Assembly: GCA_002393815.1 (NCBI GenBank)
Contig: DGUB01000141.1
Location: 1-23,682, forward strand
Source of the DNA: Ruminococcus sp. UBA4321
Lineage (GTDB): Bacteria; Bacillota; Clostridia; Oscillospirales; Ruminococcaceae
Direction of reading: 5' to 3'
Length of the DNA: 23,682 bases
The stretch's first letter is position 1; every line of letters begins with the position of its first letter. This document shows, piece by piece, positions 1 through 7,463 of this stretch. Below the pieces are notes generated by a model. The model did not search any database, had not been told where the DNA came from, and worked only from the letters and a program-made list of their open reading frames with translations. The position numbers and the translations under genes were made by a program.

Positions 1-30
1 ATGATTAGACTCCACCCCAATTATAGAATT

Positions 31-59
31 ATTATAACATACTTTTTTTAATTAGTCAA
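31..59 (-). promoter_or_regulatory. Sigma-A promoter firing left, out of the window
   Basis: Read on the minus strand there is TTGACT (59-54), a 17-base spacer, and TATAAT (36-31), with TGT just before the -10 (extended -10). Downstream on the minus strand, positions 1-30 include GGGGTGGAG, which would suit a ribosome binding site, so the start codon of the gene probably lies just beyond position 1. The driven gene is not visible. Confidence 0.75.
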
Positions 60-66
60 TATATGG

Positions 67-85
67 ATTTCAATCTTGTTGAAAT
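67..85. repeat. Small inverted repeat between divergent promoters
   Basis: ATTTCAA, a 5-base spacer (TCTTG), then TTGAAAT: 7-bp perfect arms lying just upstream of the leftward -35 box and about 70 bases upstream of the rightward promoter. The position suits an operator for a regulator, but no regulator is identified and the arms are short and AT-rich. Confidence 0.35.
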
Positions 86-155
86 TCGACTCCTTGCCTA
101 AAAATTACTGCATATTTCCAGTCATTTTTCACAAAAGCATAAATCAGCAGAACAC

Positions 156-184
156 TTGACAAATCTGTCGGATTCTGGTATAAT
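156..184 (+). promoter_or_regulatory. Sigma-A promoter for the zinc-ribbon protein gene
   Basis: TTGACA (156-161), 17-base spacer, TATAAT (179-184), preceded by TGG (extended -10). This is a full consensus match. Transcription should begin near 191, about 25 bases before the chosen ATG at 216. Confidence 0.9.
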
Positions 185-215
185 ATAAAAAATAAATTTT
201 ATGGGGGTATTCATC

Positions 216-746
216 ATGGAAGAAAAAAGAATTTTCAATCTGGGCAGCCTGACGCTTGATGAAATTTCGCGTCTGCTGGAACAGTATCTGAGTGTACAGA
301 AGCATCTGACAACGCAGAAATTCGAGCTGGCTGACAGAATCGTGCTTCAGTGTGCAGACAGTGATTCCAACTGGAAGCAGTTCATCGGACTGGATGCGGC
401 ACTGACAATTGACATGACGGAAACCGGAAACAATACGCTGACCGTAAGCATCGGCAATGCGAAATGGCTTGATAAAGTCGGCGTGGCAGCTGTGGGGGCA
501 TTGTTCTTTAGTCCTCTGGTAGTGGTTGCCGGAATCGGAGCAGTCCGTCAGGCAGTTCTGCCGACAGAAATTTTCACATTTATCGAAGGCAAACTCGGCA
601 CAGCAAAGCAGAATTCCTATGTCAGAACACAGCCGTCATTTTTCTCACAGCCAGAAGAACCGGAAGAAACTGTCAGCTGTCCCTGCTGCGGCAGTGAAAT
701 GCCGAAAGACCATGCATTCTGTTCCAGATGCGGTACAAAATTATAA
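216..746 (+). CDS. Hypothetical membrane protein with C-terminal zinc ribbon
   Basis: A protein of 176 residues with no function that I recognise. The first two thirds are a soluble-looking region, followed by one hydrophobic stretch at about residues 87-110 that could be a membrane segment or hairpin. The C-terminus carries two CxxC pairs (CPCCG and CSRCG), the pattern of a zinc-ribbon domain of the type common on small Firmicute proteins. I chose ATG 216 over the in-frame ATG at 201 because GGGGG sits 8 bases before 216, while 201 has no ribosome binding site and lies almost at the transcription start. The gene is monocistronic: consensus promoter in front, strong terminator behind. The zinc ribbon may mediate protein or nucleic-acid contacts, but that is a guess. 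Confidence 0.8.
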   Translation: MEEKRIFNLGSLTLDEISRLLEQYLSVQKHLTTQKFELADRIVLQCADSDSNWKQFIGLDAALTIDMTETGNNTLTVSIGNAKWLDKVGVAAVGALFFSPLVVVAGIGAVRQAVLPTEIFTFIEGKLGTAKQNSYVRTQPSFFSQPEEPEETVSCPCCGSEMPKDHAFCSRCGTKL

Positions 747-772
747 TTTTCGGTATCAGAAAATTTTTCCGG

Positions 773-798
773 AAAGCCCTGCGAAACAGGGCTTTTTT
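773..798 (+). terminator. Intrinsic terminator
   Basis: Perfect 8-bp stem AAGCCCTG / CAGGGCTT with a 5-base loop, followed by an uninterrupted T run to 798. It ends the zinc-ribbon gene 27 bases after its stop. Confidence 0.9.
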
Positions 799-872
799 CG
801 CGTCACAGCGAATAAAAAGCCGTGAATCGTCTATACTTATCAAAAAGATACAGGAAAGGCGGTTACGAGATT

Positions 873-2747
873 ATGCAGACAATTATTTACTGTGACAGGC
901 AGGCAGAGTGCGTTCCGGTGCAGAACTGTCCGGAAGCGCTGCTTCCTTTGTGCAATCTTCCATGGCTGGAATATCTGCTGCATTATATCGAACAGAAGGG
1001 ATTTCAGAAGGCGGTACTGTTAGCGGCAGACGAGCGCGTCAGGAGACTAGTGGAAAGTATGCATTTAAAAATGCCGGTATATTATGCGCGGACGCTGGCG
1101 GCACTTCATGCGGATATGCCTGCACTGCTGCTCCGGCGGTTATGTGTGCCGGAATGGGATATGGGCGAACTGCTTTCACTTTGCAGTGACGGTGCAGTCA
1201 GGGTAATACAGGCAGACGGCACTCCGGCATATGCGGAACTGCATCCGCAGGGTTCTGTACTATTAGAGCCGGAGCGGACTGTGATGGCAGAAAATTCAGA
1301 ATTCCGGCAGATTCACACGCCGTCCGAATACAGGCAGATACAGCAGAAATTATTAAAGTCTTCCGGAAAATTCCGCCGGACGCGAATCGGCGAAGGTTCG
1401 CGCATTGCAGAAACAGCAGTCATTGACGAAGAATCTATCATCGGCAATGACTGCATTATCGGCGAAAATGCGAAGATATCCGGTTGCAGTCTGGGGAGCG
1501 GTGTCCAGATTGGTGCGGATGTGATTCTGAAAGACTGTGTGATTTGCCGGAAAGCCCTGATTGATGCCGGAACGCATCTGGAAAACGCAGCTGTTCCGGA
1601 GAATACGGTACTTTGTCCGGATATGGGAACAGCACAAAGCCGGAAACATGCCGTTCTGCCGGAAGACGGCATCTGCGAGGGGCTTCCGAAATGGAACACG
1701 GCAGAAACGGCATTGAAAGCGGGTTCTGCCCTGACGGTACTGGGCGAAAGCATTCTGATAGGGTACAGTCATAAAAGTGCGGCAAGTCTGGCAGCAGCGG
1801 CGGCGGCAGGCGCGGCAGCACATGGGGCGGCGGTCTGGCTTGCCGGAGAATGTGCGCTTTCACAGCTGATATATCTTTCCGGGCTGACCTCCTGTCCGGT
1901 GATGCTCTGGATACAGGGGGAACGAGTGATTCAGCTGAAGCCTTTCGGAAAGGGTGGATTTCCGCTGACGGAACAGCAGGCAAACCGTGTCTGGCAGGCA
2001 CTGGAAGCCGGAACTTGTTCGCATATTTTAAAGCCGGGCAGTCTGCATCATGCACAGGAATTTCATGCCTTATGGCTGGAATCGTGCCGGAAGCTTCTGC
2101 CGCCGCCGGAATTTGAAATCACAGTCAGCTGTGCCAATGCGGCACTCCGGACGGCGGCACAGGAATTATTTTCGGGCGGAACGGGACAGAGAATCACGCT
2201 TTCCCTGTCGGAAGACGGAACAAAAGTATCAGCATTTTCCTCCGAATCGGGGATGATACGGCACGAGCAGTTATTATTATTATCGCTTCTGTCGGTACGG
2301 GAGGAGAATCAGCCGTTAGCCGTTCCGGACAGTTTTCATCTGTCGGCGGAAAGTTTTGCCGAACAGTATCACGGCAGAATCATCCGGGTGCATGATGCCG
2401 GAGATATGGGCGCGGAATTATATCAGAAGCAGGGCATCTGCACGGACGGGATAAAATTATTCGCACATGTTCTGAGGGTACTGCATCAGCGGAAGCTGAC
2501 TCCGGCACAGGCGGCGGCACTGCTTCCGGAACTTTGTACGGTACAGCATGAAGTAACTACTTCCCTGCCCCGTCAAAGTATCGAGCAGTTACAGCGTTCC
2601 AATCCAGACACGAGAATCAGCATCATGATGCCGCCGTACAGTAAGCTTGTGAAACTGCGTGTTCACGCGGATTCTGTAGAAACAGCCGCGGAAATCTGCG
2701 GATTCTGGGAGAAGAAGCTTCGGCTTCTGGAGTCGGAAGAAAACTAA
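873..2747 (+). CDS. Degenerate nucleotidyltransferase / LbH / phosphomannomutase-like fusion
   Basis: 624 residues with the domain order of bacterial mannose-1-phosphate guanylyltransferase-phosphomannomutase fusions. Residues 1-60 align by eye with an NTP-transferase start (NCPEALLPLCNLPWLEYLL resembles NCPKPLxPLxNKPxLEYLL), but the nucleotide-binding GGxGTRL loop is missing and the domain is shortened. Residues about 168-255 are hexapeptide (left-handed beta helix) repeats such as IGEGSRI, IGNDCIIGENAKI and IGADVIL. From about 290 the protein resembles phosphohexomutase (GYSHKSAASLAAAAAAGAAAHGAAVWLAGE), yet the phosphoserine loop (TASHNP type) is replaced by LTSCPVM. The last 40 residues resemble the mutase C-terminal domain. 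Both active sites therefore look lost, suggesting a structural or regulatory pseudoenzyme. ATG 873 is preferred to GTG 822 because AGGAAAGGCGG lies just upstream. A TATACT at 832-837 might be a -10, but no good -35 is seen. Confidence 0.7.
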   Translation: MQTIIYCDRQAECVPVQNCPEALLPLCNLPWLEYLLHYIEQKGFQKAVLLAADERVRRLVESMHLKMPVYYARTLAALHADMPALLLRRLCVPEWDMGELLSLCSDGAVRVIQADGTPAYAELHPQGSVLLEPERTVMAENSEFRQIHTPSEYRQIQQKLLKSSGKFRRTRIGEGSRIAETAVIDEESIIGNDCIIGENAKISGCSLGSGVQIGADVILKDCVICRKALIDAGTHLENAAVPENTVLCPDMGTAQSRKHAVLPEDGICEGLPKWNTAETALKAGSALTVLGESILIGYSHKSAASLAAAAAAGAAAHGAAVWLAGECALSQLIYLSGLTSCPVMLWIQGERVIQLKPFGKGGFPLTEQQANRVWQALEAGTCSHILKPGSLHHAQEFHALWLESCRKLLPPPEFEITVSCANAALRTAAQELFSGGTGQRITLSLSEDGTKVSAFSSESGMIRHEQLLLLSLLSVREENQPLAVPDSFHLSAESFAEQYHGRIIRVHDAGDMGAELYQKQGICTDGIKLFAHVLRVLHQRKLTPAQAAALLPELCTVQHEVTTSLPRQSIEQLQRSNPDTRISIMMPPYSKLVKLRVHADSVETAAEICGFWEKKLRLLESEEN

Positions 2748-2817
2748 AAGCCCGGCACAGGATTTTATAAATTTTATGAAAATTATCCAATTCTTTCCGG
2801 AACATTCTGCTGTACTC

Positions 2818-2846
2818 TTGACAAGAAGAAGAATTTCAGCTATAAT
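2818..2846 (+). promoter_or_regulatory. Sigma-A promoter for the RNase J operon
   Basis: TTGACA (2818-2823), 17-base spacer, TATAAT (2841-2846): full consensus. Transcription would start near 2853, giving a leader of about 270 bases before the RNase J start codon. Confidence 0.9.
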
Positions 2847-2852
2847 AGAAAT

Positions 2853-3123
2853 TAAGTATTGCAGGCTCTCTGAATTCAGGGAGGACGTTTTCTTGAAATA
2901 TTTTTGATTTTTTGGCTGTATGCCTGAAATAAAGGAAAGCCGCGGGGCTTTCCGTACTTAGTCCGTACTGGCAGTATGTGAGCTGTCAGAGAAACAATAG
3001 CAAATGAGTTACTGCATTCTCCTTCTTCGCATGATTCCAGACATTTCTGTTTCCGATTCACCAGCAGTTCCATGTCAGGAAGGCAGCAATGCAGCATTTG
3101 TGCGTCACGAAATGAGGTAATAA
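2853..3123 (+). promoter_or_regulatory. Long hairpin-rich 5' leader of the RNase J gene
   Basis: This fills the 376-base gap before RNase J; no coding region is convincing in it. Visible structures: hairpin 2866-2883 (CTCTCTG / CAGGGAG, loop AATT, one G-U pair); a strong 8-bp hairpin 2934-2953 (GGAAAGCC / GGCTTTCC, loop GCGG) with no T run; and hairpin CGTACT / AGTATG immediately after it. CAGGC (2862-2866) can also pair with GCCTG (2922-2926), which would compete with the first hairpin. The region ends in TGAGGT five bases before the TTG start. A cis-regulatory role, possibly autoregulation by RNase J cleavage, is an inference. Confidence 0.5.
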
Positions 3124-4917
3124 TTGAATACTCCAAACACACACAACAATCGCGGTCAGGGAGAAAACAAGCCGAAAAGATACGCTGTGACACAGCGTCC
3201 TGACCAGAAGCCTTTCAGACCCCAGAAAAAAAACAGCAGCAAGGCGCATGAACAGCACCGCGCGCCGGTGCGGATTATTCCGCTTGGCGGTCTGAATGAA
3301 ATCGGCAAGAATATGACAGTATTTGAATGCAGCAATGATATGTTTATTCTGGACTGCGGGCTGGCGTTTCCGGATGCGGAAATGCCGGGAGTAGATATTG
3401 TCATTCCGGATTTTTCCTATGTAGAGCATCACAAGGATAAACTGCGCGGCATTGTCATCACGCACGGACATGAAGACCATATCGGCGGACTGGCGTATTT
3501 ATTGAAGAAAGTGAATGCGCCTGTTTATGCGTCTGCAATGACAATCGGTCTGATTAAGCACAAACTGGAAGAACACGGCATTCTGAATAAAGTGCCGCTG
3601 TACGTCATGGATGCGAAAAAGACCATCAAGATGGGCTGTATGACTGTGGAATTTATTAAAGTGAATCATTCGATTCCGGGGTCTATGGGGCTGATTATCT
3701 ACACGCCTGCCGGAGTGATGATACACACAGGAGATTTCAAAGTAGATTTTTCGCCGATAGACGGCGAGCGCATTGACCTGGGAAGATTCGGCGAACTGGG
3801 AAACAAGGGCGTTCTTGCGCTGATGGCAGATTCCACAAATGCGGAGCGTCCGGGCTATACACCGTCGGAAAGCAAAGTCGGCGCATCGTTTGAGAAGCTG
3901 TTTGCGAAAGCAGGAAACCGGCGGATTATTATCGCGACATTCTCGTCGAACATTCACCGCGTACAGCAGATTATCAATATGGCGGCGAAGACGAAGCGCA
4001 AAGTTGCGGTATTAGGTCGGAGCATGGTGAACGTCATGGCGACGGCACTGGAACTGGGCTATCTGGAAGTACCGAAGAATATTATTGTGGATATTGAGAC
4101 AATTAATGAATATCCTCCGGAACAGCTTGTACTGATTACAACAGGCAGCCAAGGCGAGCCGATGTCGGCACTCACGCGAATGGCGATGCACGACCATAAT
4201 AAAATTAATATCACGCCTCTGGATTTCATTATTTTATCGGCAACACCGATTCCCGGAAACGAGAAGCATGTGACAAAAGTTGTGAATGAGTTATTGAAAT
4301 CCGGTGCGGAAGTGATTTACGAATCCATGTATGATGTGCATGTATCAGGACACGCCTGTCAGGAAGAACTGAAGCTGATGCTTGCGCTGACGCGTCCGAA
4401 ATTTTTCATTCCCATGCACGGCGAATACAAGCATCTGATTAAGCACCAGGGGCTTGCGCTGGAAATGGGAGTGCCGAAGGAGAATATTATTATAGCCTCT
4501 ATCGGCAATGTGATAGAGACGGACGGGAACGCCATGCGGATTGTCGGGCAGGTACCTGCCGGGCGGACACTTGTGGACGGTCTGGGCGTGGGAGATGTCG
4601 GTTCTATCGTGCTGAGGGACAGAAAACATCTGTCAGAAGACGGTCTGATTATCATTATTATCGGCATCCAGAAATCAACGAATGAGATTGTTGCCGGACC
4701 CGATATTGTTTCCCGCGGATTTGTCTATGTCCGCGAAGCGGAAGATATGATGGTACAGGCGCGTCAGCTGATGCGCCGGACGCTTGCCGACTGTTCTTAC
4801 GCGGAACTCCGGGAATGGGCATCGCTCAAGACGAAGCTGCGCGACCGCATGTCAGAATTTATCTTTGAACAGACAAAGCGCAGCCCGATGATTCTGCCGA
4901 TTATCATGGAAATTTAA
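3124..4917 (+). CDS. rnj: Ribonuclease J
   Basis: 597 residues. RNase J is a cytoplasmic metallo-beta-lactamase / beta-CASP nuclease with 5'-3' exonuclease and endonuclease activity in mRNA decay and rRNA maturation. Visible motifs: HGHEDH at residues 114-119 (zinc site), NHSIPG, TGDFK near 202 (zinc-ligand Asp), and SGHACQEE with His406 and His410 of the beta-CASP region; the C-terminal domain ends at about residue 597. A basic, asparagine- and proline-rich extension of about 50 residues precedes the catalytic domain and makes the protein longer than the usual ~555. The start is TTG: TGAGGT lies 5 bases upstream and the first internal Met is deep in the conserved domain (GKNMTVFE). It is first in the run and 40 bases upstream of gdpP. 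I cannot decide between J1 and J2 paralogues. Confidence 0.95.
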   Translation: MNTPNTHNNRGQGENKPKRYAVTQRPDQKPFRPQKKNSSKAHEQHRAPVRIIPLGGLNEIGKNMTVFECSNDMFILDCGLAFPDAEMPGVDIVIPDFSYVEHHKDKLRGIVITHGHEDHIGGLAYLLKKVNAPVYASAMTIGLIKHKLEEHGILNKVPLYVMDAKKTIKMGCMTVEFIKVNHSIPGSMGLIIYTPAGVMIHTGDFKVDFSPIDGERIDLGRFGELGNKGVLALMADSTNAERPGYTPSESKVGASFEKLFAKAGNRRIIIATFSSNIHRVQQIINMAAKTKRKVAVLGRSMVNVMATALELGYLEVPKNIIVDIETINEYPPEQLVLITTGSQGEPMSALTRMAMHDHNKINITPLDFIILSATPIPGNEKHVTKVVNELLKSGAEVIYESMYDVHVSGHACQEELKLMLALTRPKFFIPMHGEYKHLIKHQGLALEMGVPKENIIIASIGNVIETDGNAMRIVGQVPAGRTLVDGLGVGDVGSIVLRDRKHLSEDGLIIIIIGIQKSTNEIVAGPDIVSRGFVYVREAEDMMVQARQLMRRTLADCSYAELREWASLKTKLRDRMSEFIFEQTKRSPMILPIIMEI

Positions 4918-4920
4918 AAA

Positions 4921-4940
4921 ATGCAGATGAAAATCTGCAT
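4921..4940 (+). promoter_or_regulatory. GAAA-tetraloop hairpin before the gdpP ribosome binding site
   Basis: ATGCAGAT, GAAA, ATCTGCAT: perfect 8-bp stem capped by a GNRA tetraloop, placed 3 bases after the RNase J stop and directly against the AAGGAG of gdpP. There is no T run, so it is unlikely to terminate. It could protect mRNA ends, tune reinitiation at the TTG start, or be an RNase processing site. Confidence 0.55.
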
Positions 4941-4957
4941 GAAAGGAGTGTGAGGAT

Positions 4958-6913
4958 TTGAAGCCGAAGTATCAGACAGCATTTTGGATACTGACAATTC
5001 TGCTGCTTTTACTGACAGTGATAGCCTCAGCGGTGCTGTACCGCAGCGGCACAAGGTATGGTTTTCTGTACAGTCTGCCTTCGTTTCTGCTTGCCGGGGT
5101 GACGGGACTCACACTTCTGGATTCTCACCGGAACAGAGTCCGGTATATTGCAAAGCTGAACCGCGAATGCACTGAAGCGGAACTTGCAACATTCCAGCAG
5201 CTTGACATGGGTCTGTGTGTTCTGGATGAAGAAGGCATTCTTCTGCATTACAATGATTATTTCAATGAACATATTCTGGATGCAGAAGACATGTTCGGCA
5301 AGAAACTCAGTTCGTTTCTGCCGCTGAATACAGAAGCGGAATTTCAGGAAATTCACTGGCAGGACTGCTTTTACCAGGTGCGTTCCGTCCCCTATGAGGG
5401 AGAAGAAAAGCGGCTGACTGCCTTTCTGTGGTCAGATATTACGGAACTGGAGCAGACCCGGCAGGAATATCATAATTCCCGTCCGTGTGTGATGCTGATA
5501 ATGGTAGATAATTATGAAGATTTGATTCAGAACGCAAAGGAAAGCACCCGTCTGGAAATCAGTGCCGCAGTGGAAAAGCTTCTGGAACAGTTTATTTCGC
5601 AGACCAACGGTATTTTGAAGCGTCTGAAGAATGATAAATTTATCGCCGTTCTGGAAGAAGAACATATTCAGCAGCTGATAGCGGAAAAGTTCAGCATTCT
5701 GGACGAAGCGCGGAATATCCGGGCAGATGAGAAAAACTGTCTGACCTTCTCGATAGGTGTCGGACACGGCGCGGCGACCATGCAGGAAAGTGAAGCATGG
5801 GCAGTGCAGTGTCTGGATATGGCACTTGGCAGAGGCGGCGACCAGGCGGCAGTGAAAACAGACAGCGGCTTCCGGTTTTTCGGCGGTGTGTCGAAGGGCG
5901 TGGAAAAGAAATCCAGAGCCAAGACCAGAATCATCGCCGGAGCGATTCAGGATTTAATTCTGAACAGTGCGAATGTGTATCTGATGGGACACAGATTCGG
6001 GGATTTGGATTCGATAGGTTCGGCGTGCGGATTAGCCGGGGCAATCCGGCTGATGAACATTCCGGTGAATGTGGTTGTTGACCCGGAAAAGAATCTTTCA
6101 AAACAGCTGATTGCGATTGTGGAAGAAGAAATGGGAAAGGAACTGTTTCTGACGCCTCAGCAGGCAATTGACACGATTACGGAAGATACACTTCTGATTA
6201 TTGTCGATACGCATAACAAAGACATTCTGGAAAGTCTGGAATTATATCAGGCGGCGAAGAAAGTGGTTGTGATAGACCATCACCGGAAGAATGTGAATTA
6301 TGTAGAGAATGCCGTTGTCTTTCATCATGAACCTTATGCGTCATCGGCGTGTGAGATGGTGACCGAACTGATTCAGTATTTTAAGCTGAATGAGGAAGTC
6401 AGTGCCTGCTGTGCAGACTGTCTGCTTTCGGGGATTATGCTGGATACGAAAAACTTTGTGATGCGGACAGGAGTCCGGACATTTGAAGCGGCGGCATATC
6501 TGAAAAAAATCGGTGCGGACACGGTGAAAGTCAAAGGTTTGTTTTCGGGTTCTATTGAAGCGTACAAGAGCCGTGCGGAAATCGTAGGTTCTGCCGAGGT
6601 AGTCGGCTGTCATGCGATAGCCATCGCGCCGGAAGGAACGCCGGAAATCCGGTTAGTTGCGCCGCAGGCGGCAGATGAATTGCTGAGTATTTCGCATGTA
6701 GATGCGGCATTTGTGATTTATGCCGTAAATGGTTCAGTTTCGATTTCGGCGCGGTCACTGGGTGCTGTGAATGTGCAGGTGATTATGGAACAGCTTGGGG
6801 GCGGCGGTCATCAGACAATGGCAGCCACGCAGATGCCTGACACAACTCCGGAACAAGCCAGAGAACAGCTGCTCGAAGTGCTTGCCGGAACTGGTGAAGA
6901 AGAAAATAATTAA
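4958..6913 (+). CDS. gdpP: Cyclic-di-AMP phosphodiesterase GdpP (DHH family)
   Basis: 651 residues, the usual GdpP length (~655). It hydrolyses c-di-AMP to pApA at the membrane, setting potassium, osmotic and cell-wall homeostasis. Domains in order: two membrane segments (about 7-28 and 36-54), a PAS-like domain (about 72-160), a degenerate GGDEF domain (about 170-300, ending in the family-typical LGRGGDQAAVK), a DHH domain with GHRFGDLDSIGSA near 343 and the DHH triad at 440-442, and DHHA1 with GGGGHQ near 615. All metal-binding motifs appear intact. The start is TTG, 9 bases after AAGGAG; no ATG nearby preserves the first membrane helix. The order rnj-gdpP-rplI-dnaB resembles the common Firmicute gdpP-rplI-dnaB cluster. 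Confidence 0.95.
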   Translation: MKPKYQTAFWILTILLLLLTVIASAVLYRSGTRYGFLYSLPSFLLAGVTGLTLLDSHRNRVRYIAKLNRECTEAELATFQQLDMGLCVLDEEGILLHYNDYFNEHILDAEDMFGKKLSSFLPLNTEAEFQEIHWQDCFYQVRSVPYEGEEKRLTAFLWSDITELEQTRQEYHNSRPCVMLIMVDNYEDLIQNAKESTRLEISAAVEKLLEQFISQTNGILKRLKNDKFIAVLEEEHIQQLIAEKFSILDEARNIRADEKNCLTFSIGVGHGAATMQESEAWAVQCLDMALGRGGDQAAVKTDSGFRFFGGVSKGVEKKSRAKTRIIAGAIQDLILNSANVYLMGHRFGDLDSIGSACGLAGAIRLMNIPVNVVVDPEKNLSKQLIAIVEEEMGKELFLTPQQAIDTITEDTLLIIVDTHNKDILESLELYQAAKKVVVIDHHRKNVNYVENAVVFHHEPYASSACEMVTELIQYFKLNEEVSACCADCLLSGIMLDTKNFVMRTGVRTFEAAAYLKKIGADTVKVKGLFSGSIEAYKSRAEIVGSAEVVGCHAIAIAPEGTPEIRLVAPQAADELLSISHVDAAFVIYAVNGSVSISARSLGAVNVQVIMEQLGGGGHQTMAATQMPDTTPEQAREQLLEVLAGTGEEENN

Positions 6914-6967
6914 TTTTTTAATTATTTTAGATAGATATATACTTAAACAGAAAGGACAGAGGATATC

Positions 6968-7414
6968 ATGAAAGTGATTTTCATTCAGGATGTCAAGGGT
7001 TCAGCCAAGAAAGGCGATATGAAAGAAGTCGCTGACGGCTATGCCCGCAATATGCTTTTAAAGAAAGGTCTTGCCGTAGAAGCCACTCCCGAAAATATCA
7101 ATAAATTACAGGGACAGAAAGCCTCTGCACAGCACAAGAAAGATGTGGAAAAGCAGACCGCCGAAGAAATCAAGGCAGCTGTAGACGGAAAGACTGTTGT
7201 GATTAAGGCGAAAGCCGGCACGGGCAGCAGATTATTCGGTTCTGTGACCTCAGCGCAGATTGCACAGGAACTGGAAAACCAGCACGGCTGCAAGGTAGAC
7301 AAGAAGAAGATTGTACTCAAGTCTGATATCAAGGCATTCGGAAGTTTTTCGGCAGAAATCCGGCTTTACACAGGAATTTCGGCGAATATCAGCATTGAAG
7401 TGACAGAAGCATAA
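6968..7414 (+). CDS. rplI: 50S ribosomal protein L9
   Basis: 148 residues, full length for bL9. The N-terminal rRNA-binding domain is clear: [17 protein letters not shown], then [17 protein letters not shown], the family signature. A lysine-rich connecting helix (about residues 40-75) leads to the C-terminal domain. bL9 spans the L1 stalk base and helps maintain reading frame. AAAGGA and AGAGG lie 11 and 5 bases before the ATG. It sits 54 bases after gdpP and 49 bases before dnaB, and is probably cotranscribed with both. Confidence 0.97.
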   Translation: MKVIFIQDVKGSAKKGDMKEVADGYARNMLLKKGLAVEATPENINKLQGQKASAQHKKDVEKQTAEEIKAAVDGKTVVIKAKAGTGSRLFGSVTSAQIAQELENQHGCKVDKKKIVLKSDIKAFGSFSAEIRLYTGISANISIEVTEA

Positions 7415-7420
7415 TGAACA

Positions 7421-7440
7421 GGCGGCATCTGCCGCCTTTT
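7421..7440 (+). terminator. Weak terminator or attenuator between rplI and dnaB
   Basis: GGCGGC / GCCGCC 6-bp GC stem with a 4-base loop, then TTTT before the run breaks. It lies 6 bases after the rplI stop. The short T run suggests partial termination or 3'-end stabilisation, which would let L9 be made in excess of DnaB. Confidence 0.6.
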
Positions 7441-7463
7441 ATTCAGGGAAAGGGGAAAATTTT

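Noticed and set aside
201..215. Earlier ATG for the zinc-ribbon gene
   Set aside because: No ribosome binding site and only about 10 bases from the predicted transcription start; GGGGG serves ATG 216.
1456..2055. Minus-strand open frame of 199 residues opposite the fusion protein
   Set aside because: Pro/Arg/Ser-rich shadow frame with no start signal; the plus-strand frame has clear hexapeptide repeats.
2934..2953. Strong hairpin in the RNase J leader as a terminator
   Set aside because: No T run follows (GTACTTAG), so it is described as leader structure instead.
6915..6943. Possible promoter before rplI (TATACT at 6938-6943)
   Set aside because: The paired -35 (TTTTTA) is poor; the AT-rich gap alone does not support a promoter call.
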